Of a stretch of 64,000 nt of DNA, positions 15,863 through 27,232 are shown piece after piece. How positions within the stretch are numbered: position 1 is the first letter of the stretch; every line of letters starts with the position of its first letter. The stretch spans positions 1 to 64,000 of the forward strand of contig CANQKY010000003.1 of the NCBI GenBank assembly GCA_947624575.1, given 5' to 3'. The position numbers were made by a program, and so were the translations under genes. The notes under the pieces are model-generated. The model worked only from the letters and a program-made list of their open reading frames with translations. It did no database searches and was not told the DNA's origin. This DNA is from an uncultured Clostridia bacterium (GTDB taxonomy: Bacteria > Bacillota > Clostridia > Oscillospirales > Ruminococcaceae).

Positions 15863-18058
15863 TTATTGCGGTTTTGCGTCCATACTGAACATATCCAGCT
15901 GGGCGACCACCAGACGGTAGTAGAGTCCCTGCTTGGCGATCAGCTCCTCATGGCTTCCCATCTCGGCAATCCGGTGACGATCCAGCACGATGAGCCGATC
16001 CGCGTCCCGCAGTGTGGACAGCCGATGGGCGATTGCCACCGTTGTCCGTCCCTTGACAAGGCGGGAGAGCGCCTGCTGAATCTGGAACTCGGTTTCGGTA
16101 TCCAGACTGCTGGTCGCCTCATCGAGGATCAGCAGCTCGGGGTCGTTTAGAATCGCGCGGGCAATGGCGATCCGCTGCCGCTCCCCGCCCGAAAGCCGAT
16201 AGCCCCGCTCCCCGACATAGGTGTCGTACCCGTCGGGCAGGCGGGTGATAAAGCCGTGGGCGTTCGCCAGCTTGGCGGCACGGATCACCTCGGCAGGGGT
16301 TGCGTTTGCCTTGGCATAGGCGATATTGTCATAAAGCGAACCGGAAAACAAAAAGGTCTCCTGCAGCACCACGCCTATCTTGCTGTGCAGGCTTTTCTGC
16401 TTCATCTTCCGAATTGGCACACCGCCGGCGGTGATCTCCCCCTTATCGGGGTCGTACAGCCGCATCAGCAGGTTGATGGTGGTGGACTTTCCTGTGCCGG
16501 ACGCGCCGACCAAGCCGATCATCTCCCCTGCTTTGATATGCAGATCGATGTCCTCCAGCACCGGCGCATAGGAATGATAGCCGAAGGTGATATTCCGCAG
16601 CACGATGTCCCCGCTCAGATCGCCCTCAACACTGTCGTCCTCGTCCTGCATGGTCAAATCCTCCTCCAGCACCTCATAGATACGGGTGATCGAGGTGTTG
16701 AGCTGCATCAGCATACGGGGCAGCCGCACAAAAAAGTCGATCGGACCGTAGAGCATACCGGCATACGCCATGAACTGCACAAGCTGTCCCGGCGTGAAGC
16801 TGCCGTCCATGACCCGCACGCCGCCGAGATACATCACCAGCACCGTCCCCGCCGAAAAGAGCATCGACACAATGGGATAGAAGGTGGCAAAAAACAGCTC
16901 GTTGCGCCGCTGGAGGAAGGTCAGCCGCTTCTGGTAGCCCGAAAAACGGTCGATCTCCCGCTTCTCCTGTCCGAATGACTTCACCACCCGAATGCCAGAT
17001 ATGACGTCTTGCAGGCGGCTGTTCACCCGATCGGTAAACCGCCACTGCTGGCGGTACATACGCCGTTCCTTGGTGCGGAAAAGACGGCGTGCCAGCAAAA
17101 CGACCGGCACAAAGGCAAAGGCTGCCAGGGTGAGCAGCGGGCTCATTTGCAGCATAATAGCGGCGGCAAACAGCATGGTCAAAACCTGGCTGAACATCTG
17201 CCCGAAGGTTTCCATCATGAAATCGGAGATCACCTGCGTGTCCTGTGTGACGCGGTTCATCAGCGTACCCGCTTCATACTGGCTGATATAGGAAAAGGAA
17301 AGCAGATTCAAATGCTCGAACACCCGATGCCGCAGGTCGTTGCTGATCCGAGTGCCGAGATAGGCGCTGCCGAGCGTCTGCCCCGTTTGAAACAGCAGGA
17401 TCAAAAGCGAGAACAGCAGCATCAGACCGGTGAACCGCAGAATGTCCGACACGCCGCCCTGAACGGGCAACAGGATCGTATCAATAAAATCGCGGGAAAC
17501 AAACTGCGAGCCGACCCGCAGCAGCGCCATGACGGCGGTGGAGGCGGTCAGCAGAATGAGTGGCAGAAAATAGTGACTGCACAGTTCCACAAGGCGGTGG
17601 AGCGTTCCGCCGCCGCCCTCACAGAACACGCAGCGGTTCCCGCCGTGAAGCGGCTTGCCGCATTTGAAACAGTATTTCTCCCGCTCACGGCTTTCCACCG
17701 TTCGGTCCTCACCGGCGGCAAACAGGGTGGCGCCCTGCGCCAGATAGGACATACGGGTGATCTGCTTCATGCTAAACCGGCAAAGCAGTGTTTCCCGCTC
17801 CTTTTCTTTTAAGATCAGAAAGCCGCAGTCCACCTCCGCCTCGCAGGCAAAGCTCATGCCGGCGGCAAGCGGATATTCCTGCACCTCGCTGCCGGTGATC
17901 AGATAAAGTGCGCGGTGGGTCACCGCCACGTAGCCGTTATCGCAAAGTGCGTGCTGCGGCGTTAAGTCATAGGGCACGCAGTAAACGGGCGTCTCCCCTT
18001 TCAGATAAGGGGCGAGCGCCGCCGCCTGTTCGGGCGGCAATGAGAAGCAGAGCTTCAT
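15863..18058 (-). CDS. ABC exporter (fused TMD-NBD) with N-terminal regulatory and zinc-ribbon region
   Basis: CFKCGKPLHGGNRCVFC; TM region; Walker A GASGTGKST; LSGGERQR signature; LILDEATSSLD. Confidence 0.92.
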   Translation of the reverse strand: MKLCFSLPPEQAAALAPYLKGETPVYCVPYDLTPQHALCDNGYVAVTHRALYLITGSEVQEYPLAAGMSFACEAEVDCGFLILKEKERETLLCRFSMKQITRMSYLAQGATLFAAGEDRTVESREREKYCFKCGKPLHGGNRCVFCEGGGGTLHRLVELCSHYFLPLILLTASTAVMALLRVGSQFVSRDFIDTILLPVQGGVSDILRFTGLMLLFSLLILLFQTGQTLGSAYLGTRISNDLRHRVFEHLNLLSFSYISQYEAGTLMNRVTQDTQVISDFMMETFGQMFSQVLTMLFAAAIMLQMSPLLTLAAFAFVPVVLLARRLFRTKERRMYRQQWRFTDRVNSRLQDVISGIRVVKSFGQEKREIDRFSGYQKRLTFLQRRNELFFATFYPIVSMLFSAGTVLVMYLGGVRVMDGSFTPGQLVQFMAYAGMLYGPIDFFVRLPRMLMQLNTSITRIYEVLEEDLTMQDEDDSVEGDLSGDIVLRNITFGYHSYAPVLEDIDLHIKAGEMIGLVGASGTGKSTTINLLMRLYDPDKGEITAGGVPIRKMKQKSLHSKIGVVLQETFLFSGSLYDNIAYAKANATPAEVIRAAKLANAHGFITRLPDGYDTYVGERGYRLSGGERQRIAIARAILNDPELLILDEATSSLDTETEFQIQQALSRLVKGRTTVAIAHRLSTLRDADRLIVLDRHRIAEMGSHEELIAKQGLYYRLVVAQLDMFSMDAKPQ

Positions 18059-18073
18059 ACGGCTCCCTCCTTT

Positions 18074-18634
18074 TTATATGAATACATCTAACAGCCTCCG
18101 CTCACGGGCGGTCAGCTTCCCCAATGAGGGGATCTCGAACCGGTTGCCGTCCAAATCCTCGATCATGTACCGGTCGCCCCCAATCGAGTAGATATGGGTG
18201 CCGCCCATCGAAACGGTAAACCGGCAAAGCCCGTGATCGGTTTCGGTGTCCCAATAGGTGCAGCCCATCTCCTCCCGCACCGAGATCACCCGCTTGATGA
18301 TCGGGTGATAATACCTCAGCTCCAACTGCTGCATCAGCAGTCGGACGGTGTCCTCCGAAAAATCGGACAGGCTGTGGATCAGCCCGATCTCCCGATTGTT
18401 GTCCGTCGGGTCGCAGACCGCGATGTCATGCTCTGGATCGGAAAACGGAAAGCAGCGGTGGAGATTCACCCTGTTATACTGCCGCACACCGTCGTCACCG
18501 GTATACCGCATGGCGAGAAAGCCGCCCTCGGTTCCGGTGAAAGCCGCGTTTTGCGGCGTCAGCGGTCTGATGGTGATCATTTCCTCAACCGCTTTTTGCT
18601 CCTGCTCTAAAATATCAGTCGTATATTGATCCAT
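18074..18634 (-). CDS. DUF1854 family protein
   Basis: Recognised from family character (ITIRPLTPQNAAFTGTEGGFLAMRYTGDDG...RLLMQQLELRYYHPIIKRVISVREEMGCTYWDTETDHG...LDGNRFEIPSLGKLTARERRLLD) and position between two ABC exporters. Confidence 0.75.
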   Translation of the reverse strand: MDQYTTDILEQEQKAVEEMITIRPLTPQNAAFTGTEGGFLAMRYTGDDGVRQYNRVNLHRCFPFSDPEHDIAVCDPTDNNREIGLIHSLSDFSEDTVRLLMQQLELRYYHPIIKRVISVREEMGCTYWDTETDHGLCRFTVSMGGTHIYSIGGDRYMIEDLDGNRFEIPSLGKLTARERRLLDVFI

Positions 18635-18647
18635 CGTCGTTCCTTCT

Positions 18648-20951
18648 TTACTCAAGACCACGGGTGGCAAGCGCCTTGGTCTGTAATTCATACAGCTTAT
18701 AGTAAACGCCCTGCTTTGCAAGCAGCTCGGCATGGGTGCCGCTCTCAACCATTTCTCCGTTCTCCAGCACAATCAGCCGATCCGCATCGCGGAGAGTGGA
18801 AAGCCGGTGGGCGATTGAGAGGGTCGTCCGTCCCTGTGACAGGCGGGCAAGCGAGGTTTGGATCGCCCGCTCGGTCTCGGTATCCACCGAGGCGGTCGCC
18901 TCATCGAGCACCAGAATATCGGGGTCTGCCAAGATCGCGCGGGCGATCGACAGCCGCTGCCGCTCTCCGCCCGAAAGCTGACGCCCGCCTGTGCCGATCA
19001 CGGTATCGTACCCGTCCGGCAGGCGGCAGATAAACCGGTGCGCGCCCGCCTGTGCCGCCGCCTGCAAGATTTCCTCATGGGTCGCATCGGGACGGGCATA
19101 GGCGATATTCTCGGCAATCGTCCCCATAAAGATATAGGTCTCCTGACTCACCATGGCAACCGTACTGCGAAGGGAGGCAAAGGAGAGCTGCCGGACATCT
19201 GCGCCGTCCAGCTCGATGGCGCCCTCCTCCACATCGTAAAGGCGGGAGATCAGGTTGACCAGCGTGGATTTTCCGGCGCCCGAACGCCCCACGATCCCCA
19301 GCGTTTCACCCGATGTGACATGAAACGAAATGTGCTTGAGCACCGGCTTATTCGGCTCATAGCTGAAGCTCACATCTCGCACCGTGATCTCCCCGCGCAG
19401 CTTTCTGTCCACCGCATTGGGGGACTCGGTGATCTCGGCAGGCGCGTCCACGATCTCAAAGACCCGCTGGGCGGCGCTCATGCTCTGCGACCAACGCCGG
19501 AACAAAAGGGATAAAAACCGCATCGGTCCCTGCATCATGGTCAGGTAATTGACAAAGGTGAGCAGCTCGCCATACCGGAAGCTGCCGCCGGAAGCGAGAA
19601 TCATATAGGCGCCGACGCCCCAGACCAGCACAGTGGGCAATTCTCTTGCCAGCTCGAAAGAGATGGCATTGATGCTCTGCTGCTGCGCCACCTGAATCTC
19701 GGCGCGGCGGAGACTGTCACTGCTTTGGTCGAAGCGGGCGATCTCGCTTTCCTCCTGCCCGAACGCCTTGACCACCCGTGCGCCGACAAAATTATCGTTC
19801 AGATTGCTTGTCACCCGCCGCCTTGCCCGCGCTCTTGCGCTGAAGGCGCGCCACATCATCGGCACCAGGCGGTAGAAGGCGATAAAGAGCGGCGGCAGCA
19901 GGCAGAGGGACAAAATCGCCAGCTTCCAGTTGGCAGTGAACATGATAACAGCCGCAAACAAAAAGGTGAGGATATTGGACAGAGCAAAGGGGAGGACGTC
20001 AATGAAAAAGGTAAAGACCTCCTCGGTGTCCCGAATCACCCGCTGCATCAGCCCGCCGGTCTGGCGACGGGTGTAAAAGCCGATCGAAAGCCGCTGCAGC
20101 GCCTCATAAACGGTATTCCGAAGCGCACGCACCACACCCGGCACGATATAGGCGGAGATCCTGCCGTGGAAGATTCCGAACACGCCGTTTAAGACACGCA
20201 CCAGCGCATAGGTCATCGTCAGCAGCAAAAGCAGCAATCCAAACCTGCCGCCAAGCCCAAGGGAGCTTGCCAGCGCCTCGTCACGCCCCAGCACCTTATC
20301 GTAAAACAGCGAGCCGTTCAAATAAGGCAGCACCGCCTGACAGACCGCCGAGAGCATGATGAACAGAAGCATCACCGCCACGCGGGCGCGATAGGGCTTA
20401 AAATAGGAAAGCACGCGAGTGAACACGCTGCCCTTTTCCACGCAGTGGGGACAGACCGCCCGATGAGGATCGGGATAGGGTCTGCCGCATTTGGGGCAGC
20501 AGCGCTCCGGCTCCTCCTCCGGTGCCACTGTATCTTCTCCCTGCAAAAGACGGTCCAGACAGCGATGAAAACGGGTCATATCCCGCATACAGGCACCCGA
20601 AAAGCGGCAGATCGCCCGCTCCTTCCCGTCCAGCTTGAACCGCAGCAGACCGCCGATTACCTCATTATCCACCGCCGGATCGGTAATCCGGTCGAGCGGG
20701 TAAACCGCAAAGGAGGACACCTCGTCCTCGACCACAGCCGTCATTCTGCCGGTGCCGTTCCACTCGCCGGCACGGACAGACGCGGCATGATAAATCGCCC
20801 GATCGGTCAGGATCAGGTAGCTTTTTTGCAGGCTGTGATCCAAGCTCAGATCACCCTGCGCGACCGCCCGAATGGGCGTATTGTCCTCTTGTCCGGCAGC
20901 GCATGACTGCCACGCCGTCCGCACGGCGGACGGCAGATCCTGTTGTCTCAT
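18648..20951 (-). CDS. ABC exporter (fused TMD-NBD) with N-terminal regulatory and zinc-ribbon region
   Basis: CCPKCGRPYPDPHRAVCPHC; Walker A GRSGAGKST; LSGGERQRLSIARA; LVLDEATASVD. Confidence 0.92.
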   Translation of the reverse strand: MRQQDLPSAVRTAWQSCAAGQEDNTPIRAVAQGDLSLDHSLQKSYLILTDRAIYHAASVRAGEWNGTGRMTAVVEDEVSSFAVYPLDRITDPAVDNEVIGGLLRFKLDGKERAICRFSGACMRDMTRFHRCLDRLLQGEDTVAPEEEPERCCPKCGRPYPDPHRAVCPHCVEKGSVFTRVLSYFKPYRARVAVMLLFIMLSAVCQAVLPYLNGSLFYDKVLGRDEALASSLGLGGRFGLLLLLLTMTYALVRVLNGVFGIFHGRISAYIVPGVVRALRNTVYEALQRLSIGFYTRRQTGGLMQRVIRDTEEVFTFFIDVLPFALSNILTFLFAAVIMFTANWKLAILSLCLLPPLFIAFYRLVPMMWRAFSARARARRRVTSNLNDNFVGARVVKAFGQEESEIARFDQSSDSLRRAEIQVAQQQSINAISFELARELPTVLVWGVGAYMILASGGSFRYGELLTFVNYLTMMQGPMRFLSLLFRRWSQSMSAAQRVFEIVDAPAEITESPNAVDRKLRGEITVRDVSFSYEPNKPVLKHISFHVTSGETLGIVGRSGAGKSTLVNLISRLYDVEEGAIELDGADVRQLSFASLRSTVAMVSQETYIFMGTIAENIAYARPDATHEEILQAAAQAGAHRFICRLPDGYDTVIGTGGRQLSGGERQRLSIARAILADPDILVLDEATASVDTETERAIQTSLARLSQGRTTLSIAHRLSTLRDADRLIVLENGEMVESGTHAELLAKQGVYYKLYELQTKALATRGLE

Positions 20952-21134
20952 AAAAATACCTCATCACGATTGCAAAAACAAAGATGCGCCGCTTTGCCAC
21001 ATTCCATATGGTAACACACGAGGTTTACAAAATCCATCACCTATCGGTAGAGTTTGCCAAACATCGGTAGAGTTTTTGAAACCACAAACAGAAAATTAGC
21101 GGACAGAGCGATCACCGCTCCGTCCGCCGCTTTT

Positions 21135-22784
21135 TTACTTTTCCTGATCCCTTTCCCGAATTTCCACACGGCGAATCTTGCCGCTGATGGTTTTAGGCAG
21201 CTCGTCCACAAATTCGATCACCCGCGGATATTTATACGGGGCGGTCGCTTTCTTGACAAATTCCTGCAATTCCTTTTTCAGCTCCTCAGAGGGCTGATAG
21301 GAACTGGTCAGGTGAATCGTCGCCTTGATGACCTGCCCGCGTATCTCGTCCGGCACGCCGGTGATTGCACACTCGAGCACCGCCGGGTGCTCCATCAGCA
21401 CGCTTTCGATCTCGAACGGTCCGATCCGGTAGCCGGAGGACTTGATGATGTCGTCCGTCCGTCCCACATACCAGAGGTAGCCGTCCTCATCTGCATAGGC
21501 GGTGTCGCCGGTGTGGTAATAGCCGCCGCGACAGACCTCGCGGCGCAATTCCTCGTCCTTATAATAACCGATGAACATACCGTGCTGCTTTTGCTCCGAA
21601 AGGCGAATGGCGATCTCGCCCGTTTCGCCCTGCTTCACCGGTTTACAGTCCGCATCAATCAGCTCAATCGGGTAAAGCGGCATAGGTTTGCCGAGAGAGC
21701 CTGGCTTGTTCTGCGAATGAACCGGATTGCCGATAATCAGCGTTGTTTCGGTTTGACCGAAGCCTTCCATGATCTTCTTTCCGGTGTATTTAAGGAAAAG
21801 ATCGTACACCTCCCGATTCAGCGCCTCGCCCGCGGTGGTGACATATTTGATATGGGAGAGATCATACTTCTCGATCCCCTCCTTGACAAAGAAGCGGAAG
21901 ATAGTGGGCGGCGCACAGAAGGTGGTCACCCGATATTTCGCCATGACCTCCAACAGATCGTGGGCGATGAACCGGTCGTAATCATAGACCATGATCGCGG
22001 CGGCGCAGAGCCACTGTCCGTACAGCTTGCCCCACGCTGCCTTCCCCCAGCCGGTGTCCGACACGGTGAGATGCAGTCCGTTCGGGTCGACATTCTGCCA
22101 ATGCCGAGCGGTGGGGATATGCGCCAGCGAATAAGTATGGTCGTGCATCACCATTTTAGGATAGCCGGTGGTGCCCGATGTAAAATAGAGAAGCATCGGA
22201 TCGGTTGCCTTCGTCTCGGGGCGCACAAAGGTTTCGGGCGAAGCTTCCAGTTCTTCGTCAAAGGAGAGGAAGCCCTCCTTTTTGCCCCGCACGATCATCT
22301 TTAAGGTCAGCCCGTGGTAGGACTGCTCCGCCGCCAGCAGATCGTCCGCCGTGGAGCCGTCCGAGGTGCAGATCACCGCCGTGACACCGGCGGAAAGCAT
22401 ACGGTAAATCAAATCCTTTTTGGTCAGCATATGGGTGGCGGGAATGGCAATCGCGCCCAGCTTATGGCACGCCAGCACCGCAAACCAGAACTGGTAGTGC
22501 CGCTTTAAGATCAGCAGCACCCGATCGCCCTTTTTCACGCCATGCCGTTGCAGCATGGCGGCAGCCTTATCGCTGTACCGCTTCATATCTCCAAAGGTGA
22601 AGGTCGCCTCCTCGCCCGCCACATTGCACCATACCATGGCGCGCCGGTCAGGCTCTTTCGCGGCGATAAAGTCCACCACATCATAGGCAAAATTATAGCT
22701 CTCAGGATAATGGAGAGAAAACTCAGTCAAAACCCCGTTCTCATCGAATGCTTCGTTGCAAAATTTTTGATACAGATGCTCCAT
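21135..22784 (-). CDS. AMP-forming acyl-CoA synthetase
   Basis: LLYFTSGTTGYPKMVMHDH; YHTGDTAYADEDGYLWYVGRTDDIIKSSGYRIGPFEIE. Confidence 0.9.
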   Translation of the reverse strand: MEHLYQKFCNEAFDENGVLTEFSLHYPESYNFAYDVVDFIAAKEPDRRAMVWCNVAGEEATFTFGDMKRYSDKAAAMLQRHGVKKGDRVLLILKRHYQFWFAVLACHKLGAIAIPATHMLTKKDLIYRMLSAGVTAVICTSDGSTADDLLAAEQSYHGLTLKMIVRGKKEGFLSFDEELEASPETFVRPETKATDPMLLYFTSGTTGYPKMVMHDHTYSLAHIPTARHWQNVDPNGLHLTVSDTGWGKAAWGKLYGQWLCAAAIMVYDYDRFIAHDLLEVMAKYRVTTFCAPPTIFRFFVKEGIEKYDLSHIKYVTTAGEALNREVYDLFLKYTGKKIMEGFGQTETTLIIGNPVHSQNKPGSLGKPMPLYPIELIDADCKPVKQGETGEIAIRLSEQKQHGMFIGYYKDEELRREVCRGGYYHTGDTAYADEDGYLWYVGRTDDIIKSSGYRIGPFEIESVLMEHPAVLECAITGVPDEIRGQVIKATIHLTSSYQPSEELKKELQEFVKKATAPYKYPRVIEFVDELPKTISGKIRRVEIRERDQEK

Positions 22785-22864
22785 GGAATGACCTCCTGTT
22801 GTCCCGTGTATTTCCTATTGTACCCTAAAGCCGTAAAAAAGGCAAGTAGCCATTTCCGTTTTTT

Positions 22865-23713
22865 TCAAAGGAGCGGCAGCGGCTCAAAGCCCTCCCCCAG
22901 CACCTCGGACGCCTGCGTCACCACGCAGAACGCCTGCGGGTCGATCTCGCAGACCAGCTTTTTCAGCCGTACCACCTCTCTGCTGCGGCAGGCACAGAGC
23001 AAAAGCCACCGATGCTGTCCCGAATAGCTTCCCTTCCCCGCCAGCAGCGTGGCGCCCCGCTTCATTTTGCCGCCGATGGCTTTGGCAATCTCCTGACTGC
23101 GGGGACTGACGATAAAGGCGAGCTTCCCGTCCTTCCAGCCATACAGCACCATGTCGAGCAGGTGGGAGGAGATATACACCGTCATGGCGGCGTAAAGCGC
23201 CGTTTCCGCGTCCCGATAGACCGCCGCCGCGATCACGATCACCACAAGGTCGCTTGCCAGCACCAGCTTTCCGAGCGGAATCTGCGGAAAAGCCCGCCGA
23301 AGAAGCTGATTGACGATATCCATGCCGCCGGTGGAGCCGTCCTGCAAAAAGACAAGCCCCATACCCGCGCCGATCATCACACCGCCGTAGACTGCCGCCA
23401 AAATGAGATTCCCCCGATAGACCGGCAGAAACAGCGGAAACAGGTGATCCAGCAACAGGGTGACCAGCAATGTGGACGCAAGGGTGCGATACAAAAACCG
23501 CTTCCCGAGATACCGCCCGCCGAACAGCAAAAGGGGCAGATTGACAGCGGCGGTAAAGGCGCCGATCGGCACACCGATCCAATCATGCAGCGCCGTGGCA
23601 AGTCCCATCACCCCGCCCGGTGCGATCCGGTTCGGAGCGGTGAAGAGATACACTCCGCCGCTGTAAACCGTTGTGCCAATGAAGATCAGCGCGCCCTCCC
23701 GCAGCTTCATCAA
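22865..23713 (-). CDS. YitT family (DUF2179) membrane protein
   Basis: GGVYLFTAPNRIAPGGVMGLA...GSTGGMDIVNQLL; C-terminal DUF2179-like region. Confidence 0.85.
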   Translation of the reverse strand: MMKLREGALIFIGTTVYSGGVYLFTAPNRIAPGGVMGLATALHDWIGVPIGAFTAAVNLPLLLFGGRYLGKRFLYRTLASTLLVTLLLDHLFPLFLPVYRGNLILAAVYGGVMIGAGMGLVFLQDGSTGGMDIVNQLLRRAFPQIPLGKLVLASDLVVIVIAAAVYRDAETALYAAMTVYISSHLLDMVLYGWKDGKLAFIVSPRSQEIAKAIGGKMKRGATLLAGKGSYSGQHRWLLLCACRSREVVRLKKLVCEIDPQAFCVVTQASEVLGEGFEPLPLL

Positions 23714-23762
23714 AATCCCCCCAAAGAGCTACACCGGCAGACCATGCTGTCGGTGCGAAAGC

Positions 23763-24179
23763 CTATGGGTTTATTCTGTTCCAGATCAGATCAAATAATG
23801 TGCGAAGCCGCTCATTTTCCTGCCGCAGATAGAGATACCCGAACAGGCACTCCAGTCCGGTGGCACGGCGGTAATCCTGCGGGTCGGTATGCCGCGGCGG
23901 CTGATGCCCGCTGTGGTTCCGCCCACGCTTATAAATCTGCGTTTCCTCCTCGGTCAAAACGGGGAGGATCAGTTCCACAGCCTGCGACTGCGCCGAAGCA
24001 CTGACATACCGCACCGATTCCCGATGCAGCGTTCCGACCGGACGGTTGCCGCCCTCGATCAGCTTTTGGCGCACCAGCAGTCCGAACACCGCGTCCCCCA
24101 GAAACGCAAGGGTCAGCGGGCTGTATGACCGAGGCTCGTTTGATGGTTTGATCGGTTCTAACAATGTACTCTCCTTCAT
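23763..24179 (-). CDS. mrnC: Mini-ribonuclease III
   Basis: LAFLGDAVFGLLVR; YKRGRNHSG; ATGLECLFGYLYL. Confidence 0.9.
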   Translation of the reverse strand: MKESTLLEPIKPSNEPRSYSPLTLAFLGDAVFGLLVRQKLIEGGNRPVGTLHRESVRYVSASAQSQAVELILPVLTEEETQIYKRGRNHSGHQPPRHTDPQDYRRATGLECLFGYLYLRQENERLRTLFDLIWNRINP

Positions 24180-25493
<1,314 letters not shown>

Positions 25494-25500
25494 TTAAGCT

Positions 25501-25782
25501 TTACTGCTCCGCGTATACGCTTACTTTTTTGCGGCCGCGTCCCCAACGCTCAAAGCGAACCTTGCCGTCCACCAGAGCAAACAGGGTATCGTCCGATCCG
25601 CGCCCGACATTCTCGCCCGGGTGAATATGCGTGCCGCGCTGCCGCACCAGAATGTTGCCCGCAAGCACCATCTGCCCGTCGGCGCGCTTCACGCCCAGCC
25701 GCTTGGACTCGGAATCACGACCGTTTTTGGTCGAGCCGACGCCCTTTTTGTGTGCAAAAAACTGCATATCAAGTCTTAACAT
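25501..25782 (-). CDS. rpmA: Ribosomal protein L27 with N-terminal extension
   Basis: [32 protein letters not shown]. Confidence 0.95.
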   Translation of the reverse strand: MLRLDMQFFAHKKGVGSTKNGRDSESKRLGVKRADGQMVLAGNILVRQRGTHIHPGENVGRGSDDTLFALVDGKVRFERWGRGRKKVSVYAEQ

Positions 25783-25783
25783 A

Positions 25784-26107
25784 TCACTGCACCTCCGTAT
25801 CAGCAATCACAATCGTATTCGGATAATCCTGCGCCAACAGCTCCAGATGGAGCCGAAGCGCCGCCAGCATGGCGAGCGCCGCAGGATCGTTACACCCATT
25901 CGGCAAAGCCAGTGTGATCCGGTTTTCCTCCGCCGTCACCTTTGCCGGTATTCCCGCCGTTTCGGTGACGCCGTTTGCCGTCAGCTGTACCGCCGAGGTC
26001 ACGCTTGCACAGACGATGTCCTCGCCCCGTGCGGCGTATCCGGCATGGCCGCTGACCGAAAAACCACAGATCCTGCCGTCCTTGCGGGAGAACCTTACCT
26101 CGATCAT
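25784..26107 (-). CDS. prp: Ribosomal-processing cysteine protease Prp
   Basis: [22 protein letters not shown] with conserved His and Cys; between rplU and rpmA. Confidence 0.92.
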   Translation of the reverse strand: MIEVRFSRKDGRICGFSVSGHAGYAARGEDIVCASVTSAVQLTANGVTETAGIPAKVTAEENRITLALPNGCNDPAALAMLAALRLHLELLAQDYPNTIVIADTEVQ

Positions 26108-26418
26108 TATGCCTTGATCGTGTCGATCCTCACCTGCGTATAGGGCTGTCTGTGACCCAGCTTCCGCTTGGAATCCTTCTTCGGCTTATAGGTGAAAACC
26201 GTGATTTTCTTTCCCCTGCCGTTTTTCAAAACGGTCGCCGCAACACTGGCACCCTCCACATAGGGTGTGCCGACTGCGATCCCGTCCTCCTTGCCGACCG
26301 CAACGACCCGATCAAAGGTCACCGTTTCCTCCGCATTGGCGCTGAGCTTTTCAATGAAAACCACATCGCCCTCGGAAACACGGTACTGCTTGCCGCCGGT
26401 TTCAATCACTGCGTACAT
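26107..26418 (-). CDS. rplU: Ribosomal protein L21
   Basis: [20 protein letters not shown]...[11 protein letters not shown]. Confidence 0.95.
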   Translation of the reverse strand: MYAVIETGGKQYRVSEGDVVFIEKLSANAEETVTFDRVVAVGKEDGIAVGTPYVEGASVAATVLKNGRGKKITVFTYKPKKDSKRKLGHRQPYTQVRIDTIKA

Positions 26419-26419
26419 G

Positions 26420-26505
26420 ATAAGGCACCTGCCTCTTTCCATAGACTCGCTGTACAGGGTGGGTGAAGCACCGCTTTTTGTGACCCTGCTCATGCGGCAG
26501 TACAT
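26420..26505 (-). ncRNA. Probable ribosomal protein L21 leader
   Basis: Structured 5' UTR between promoter and rplU (gggtcacaaaaagcggtgcttcacccaccc). Confidence 0.45.
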
Positions 26506-26534
26506 ATTCTATCACAGGCGGTGCGCTTTGTCAA
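26506..26534 (-). promoter_or_regulatory. SigA promoter for rplU operon
   Basis: TTGACA-17-TAGAAT on minus strand. Confidence 0.8.
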
Positions 26535-26566
26535 TCACCTTTTTTGAAAAGTTTTCCGAGCATATT

Positions 26567-27232
26567 TTAAGATAACTCCGCACGGAGCGCCAGCAGTATT
26601 TTTTTCTCCCGACGGGAGACCTGCACCTGCGTCATCGAAAGCAGAGCGGCAGTCTCGGTCTGCGTTTTGTTCTGAAAATACCGCAGCTCCAACAGCTTTC
26701 GATCCCGCGGCAAAAGCCGATTGACCGCCGCCATCAGCGACAGCCGCTCGGTCAGGCTTTCCTCGGGCGGATCGAATACCAGATCCGTCTGTCGGTCGCC
26801 CTCCTCCCACGCCTCGGTCAGCGAAACAGTCGGGCGAGAAGCCAGCAACGCCTCAGTCACCCGTTCCTCCGTGCAGCCGGTCGCCTTTGCCAGCTCCCGC
26901 ACGGTCGGCTCCCGCCCCGTTTCGGCAGCGAGCTTCTCCCGCGCCCGACTGATCTTTAAGGACGCTTCCTTTAAGCTCCGGCTCACCTTGACGGCTCCGC
27001 CGTCCCGAAACAGCCGTTTGATCTCCCCCAAAATCACCGGCACCGCATAGGTGGAAAACCGCAGTCCACGCTCCGGCTCGAAGCCGTCAATCGCTTTCAG
27101 CAGACCGAGGCAGCCCGCGCCGTAAAGGTCGTCATATTCCATGCCGCGTCCCCGAAACCGCTTGGCGCAGCTGTGTACCAGACCCAAATTCTGCTCTACA
27201 AAGGCGTCGCGTTCCTTTGCCGCAAGGGTCAT
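26567..27232 (-). CDS. sigF: RNA polymerase sporulation sigma factor SigF
   Basis: Sigma-70 regions 2-4; directly downstream of spoIIAA-spoIIAB. Confidence 0.92.
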   Translation of the reverse strand: MTLAAKERDAFVEQNLGLVHSCAKRFRGRGMEYDDLYGAGCLGLLKAIDGFEPERGLRFSTYAVPVILGEIKRLFRDGGAVKVSRSLKEASLKISRAREKLAAETGREPTVRELAKATGCTEERVTEALLASRPTVSLTEAWEEGDRQTDLVFDPPEESLTERLSLMAAVNRLLPRDRKLLELRYFQNKTQTETAALLSMTQVQVSRREKKILLALRAELS

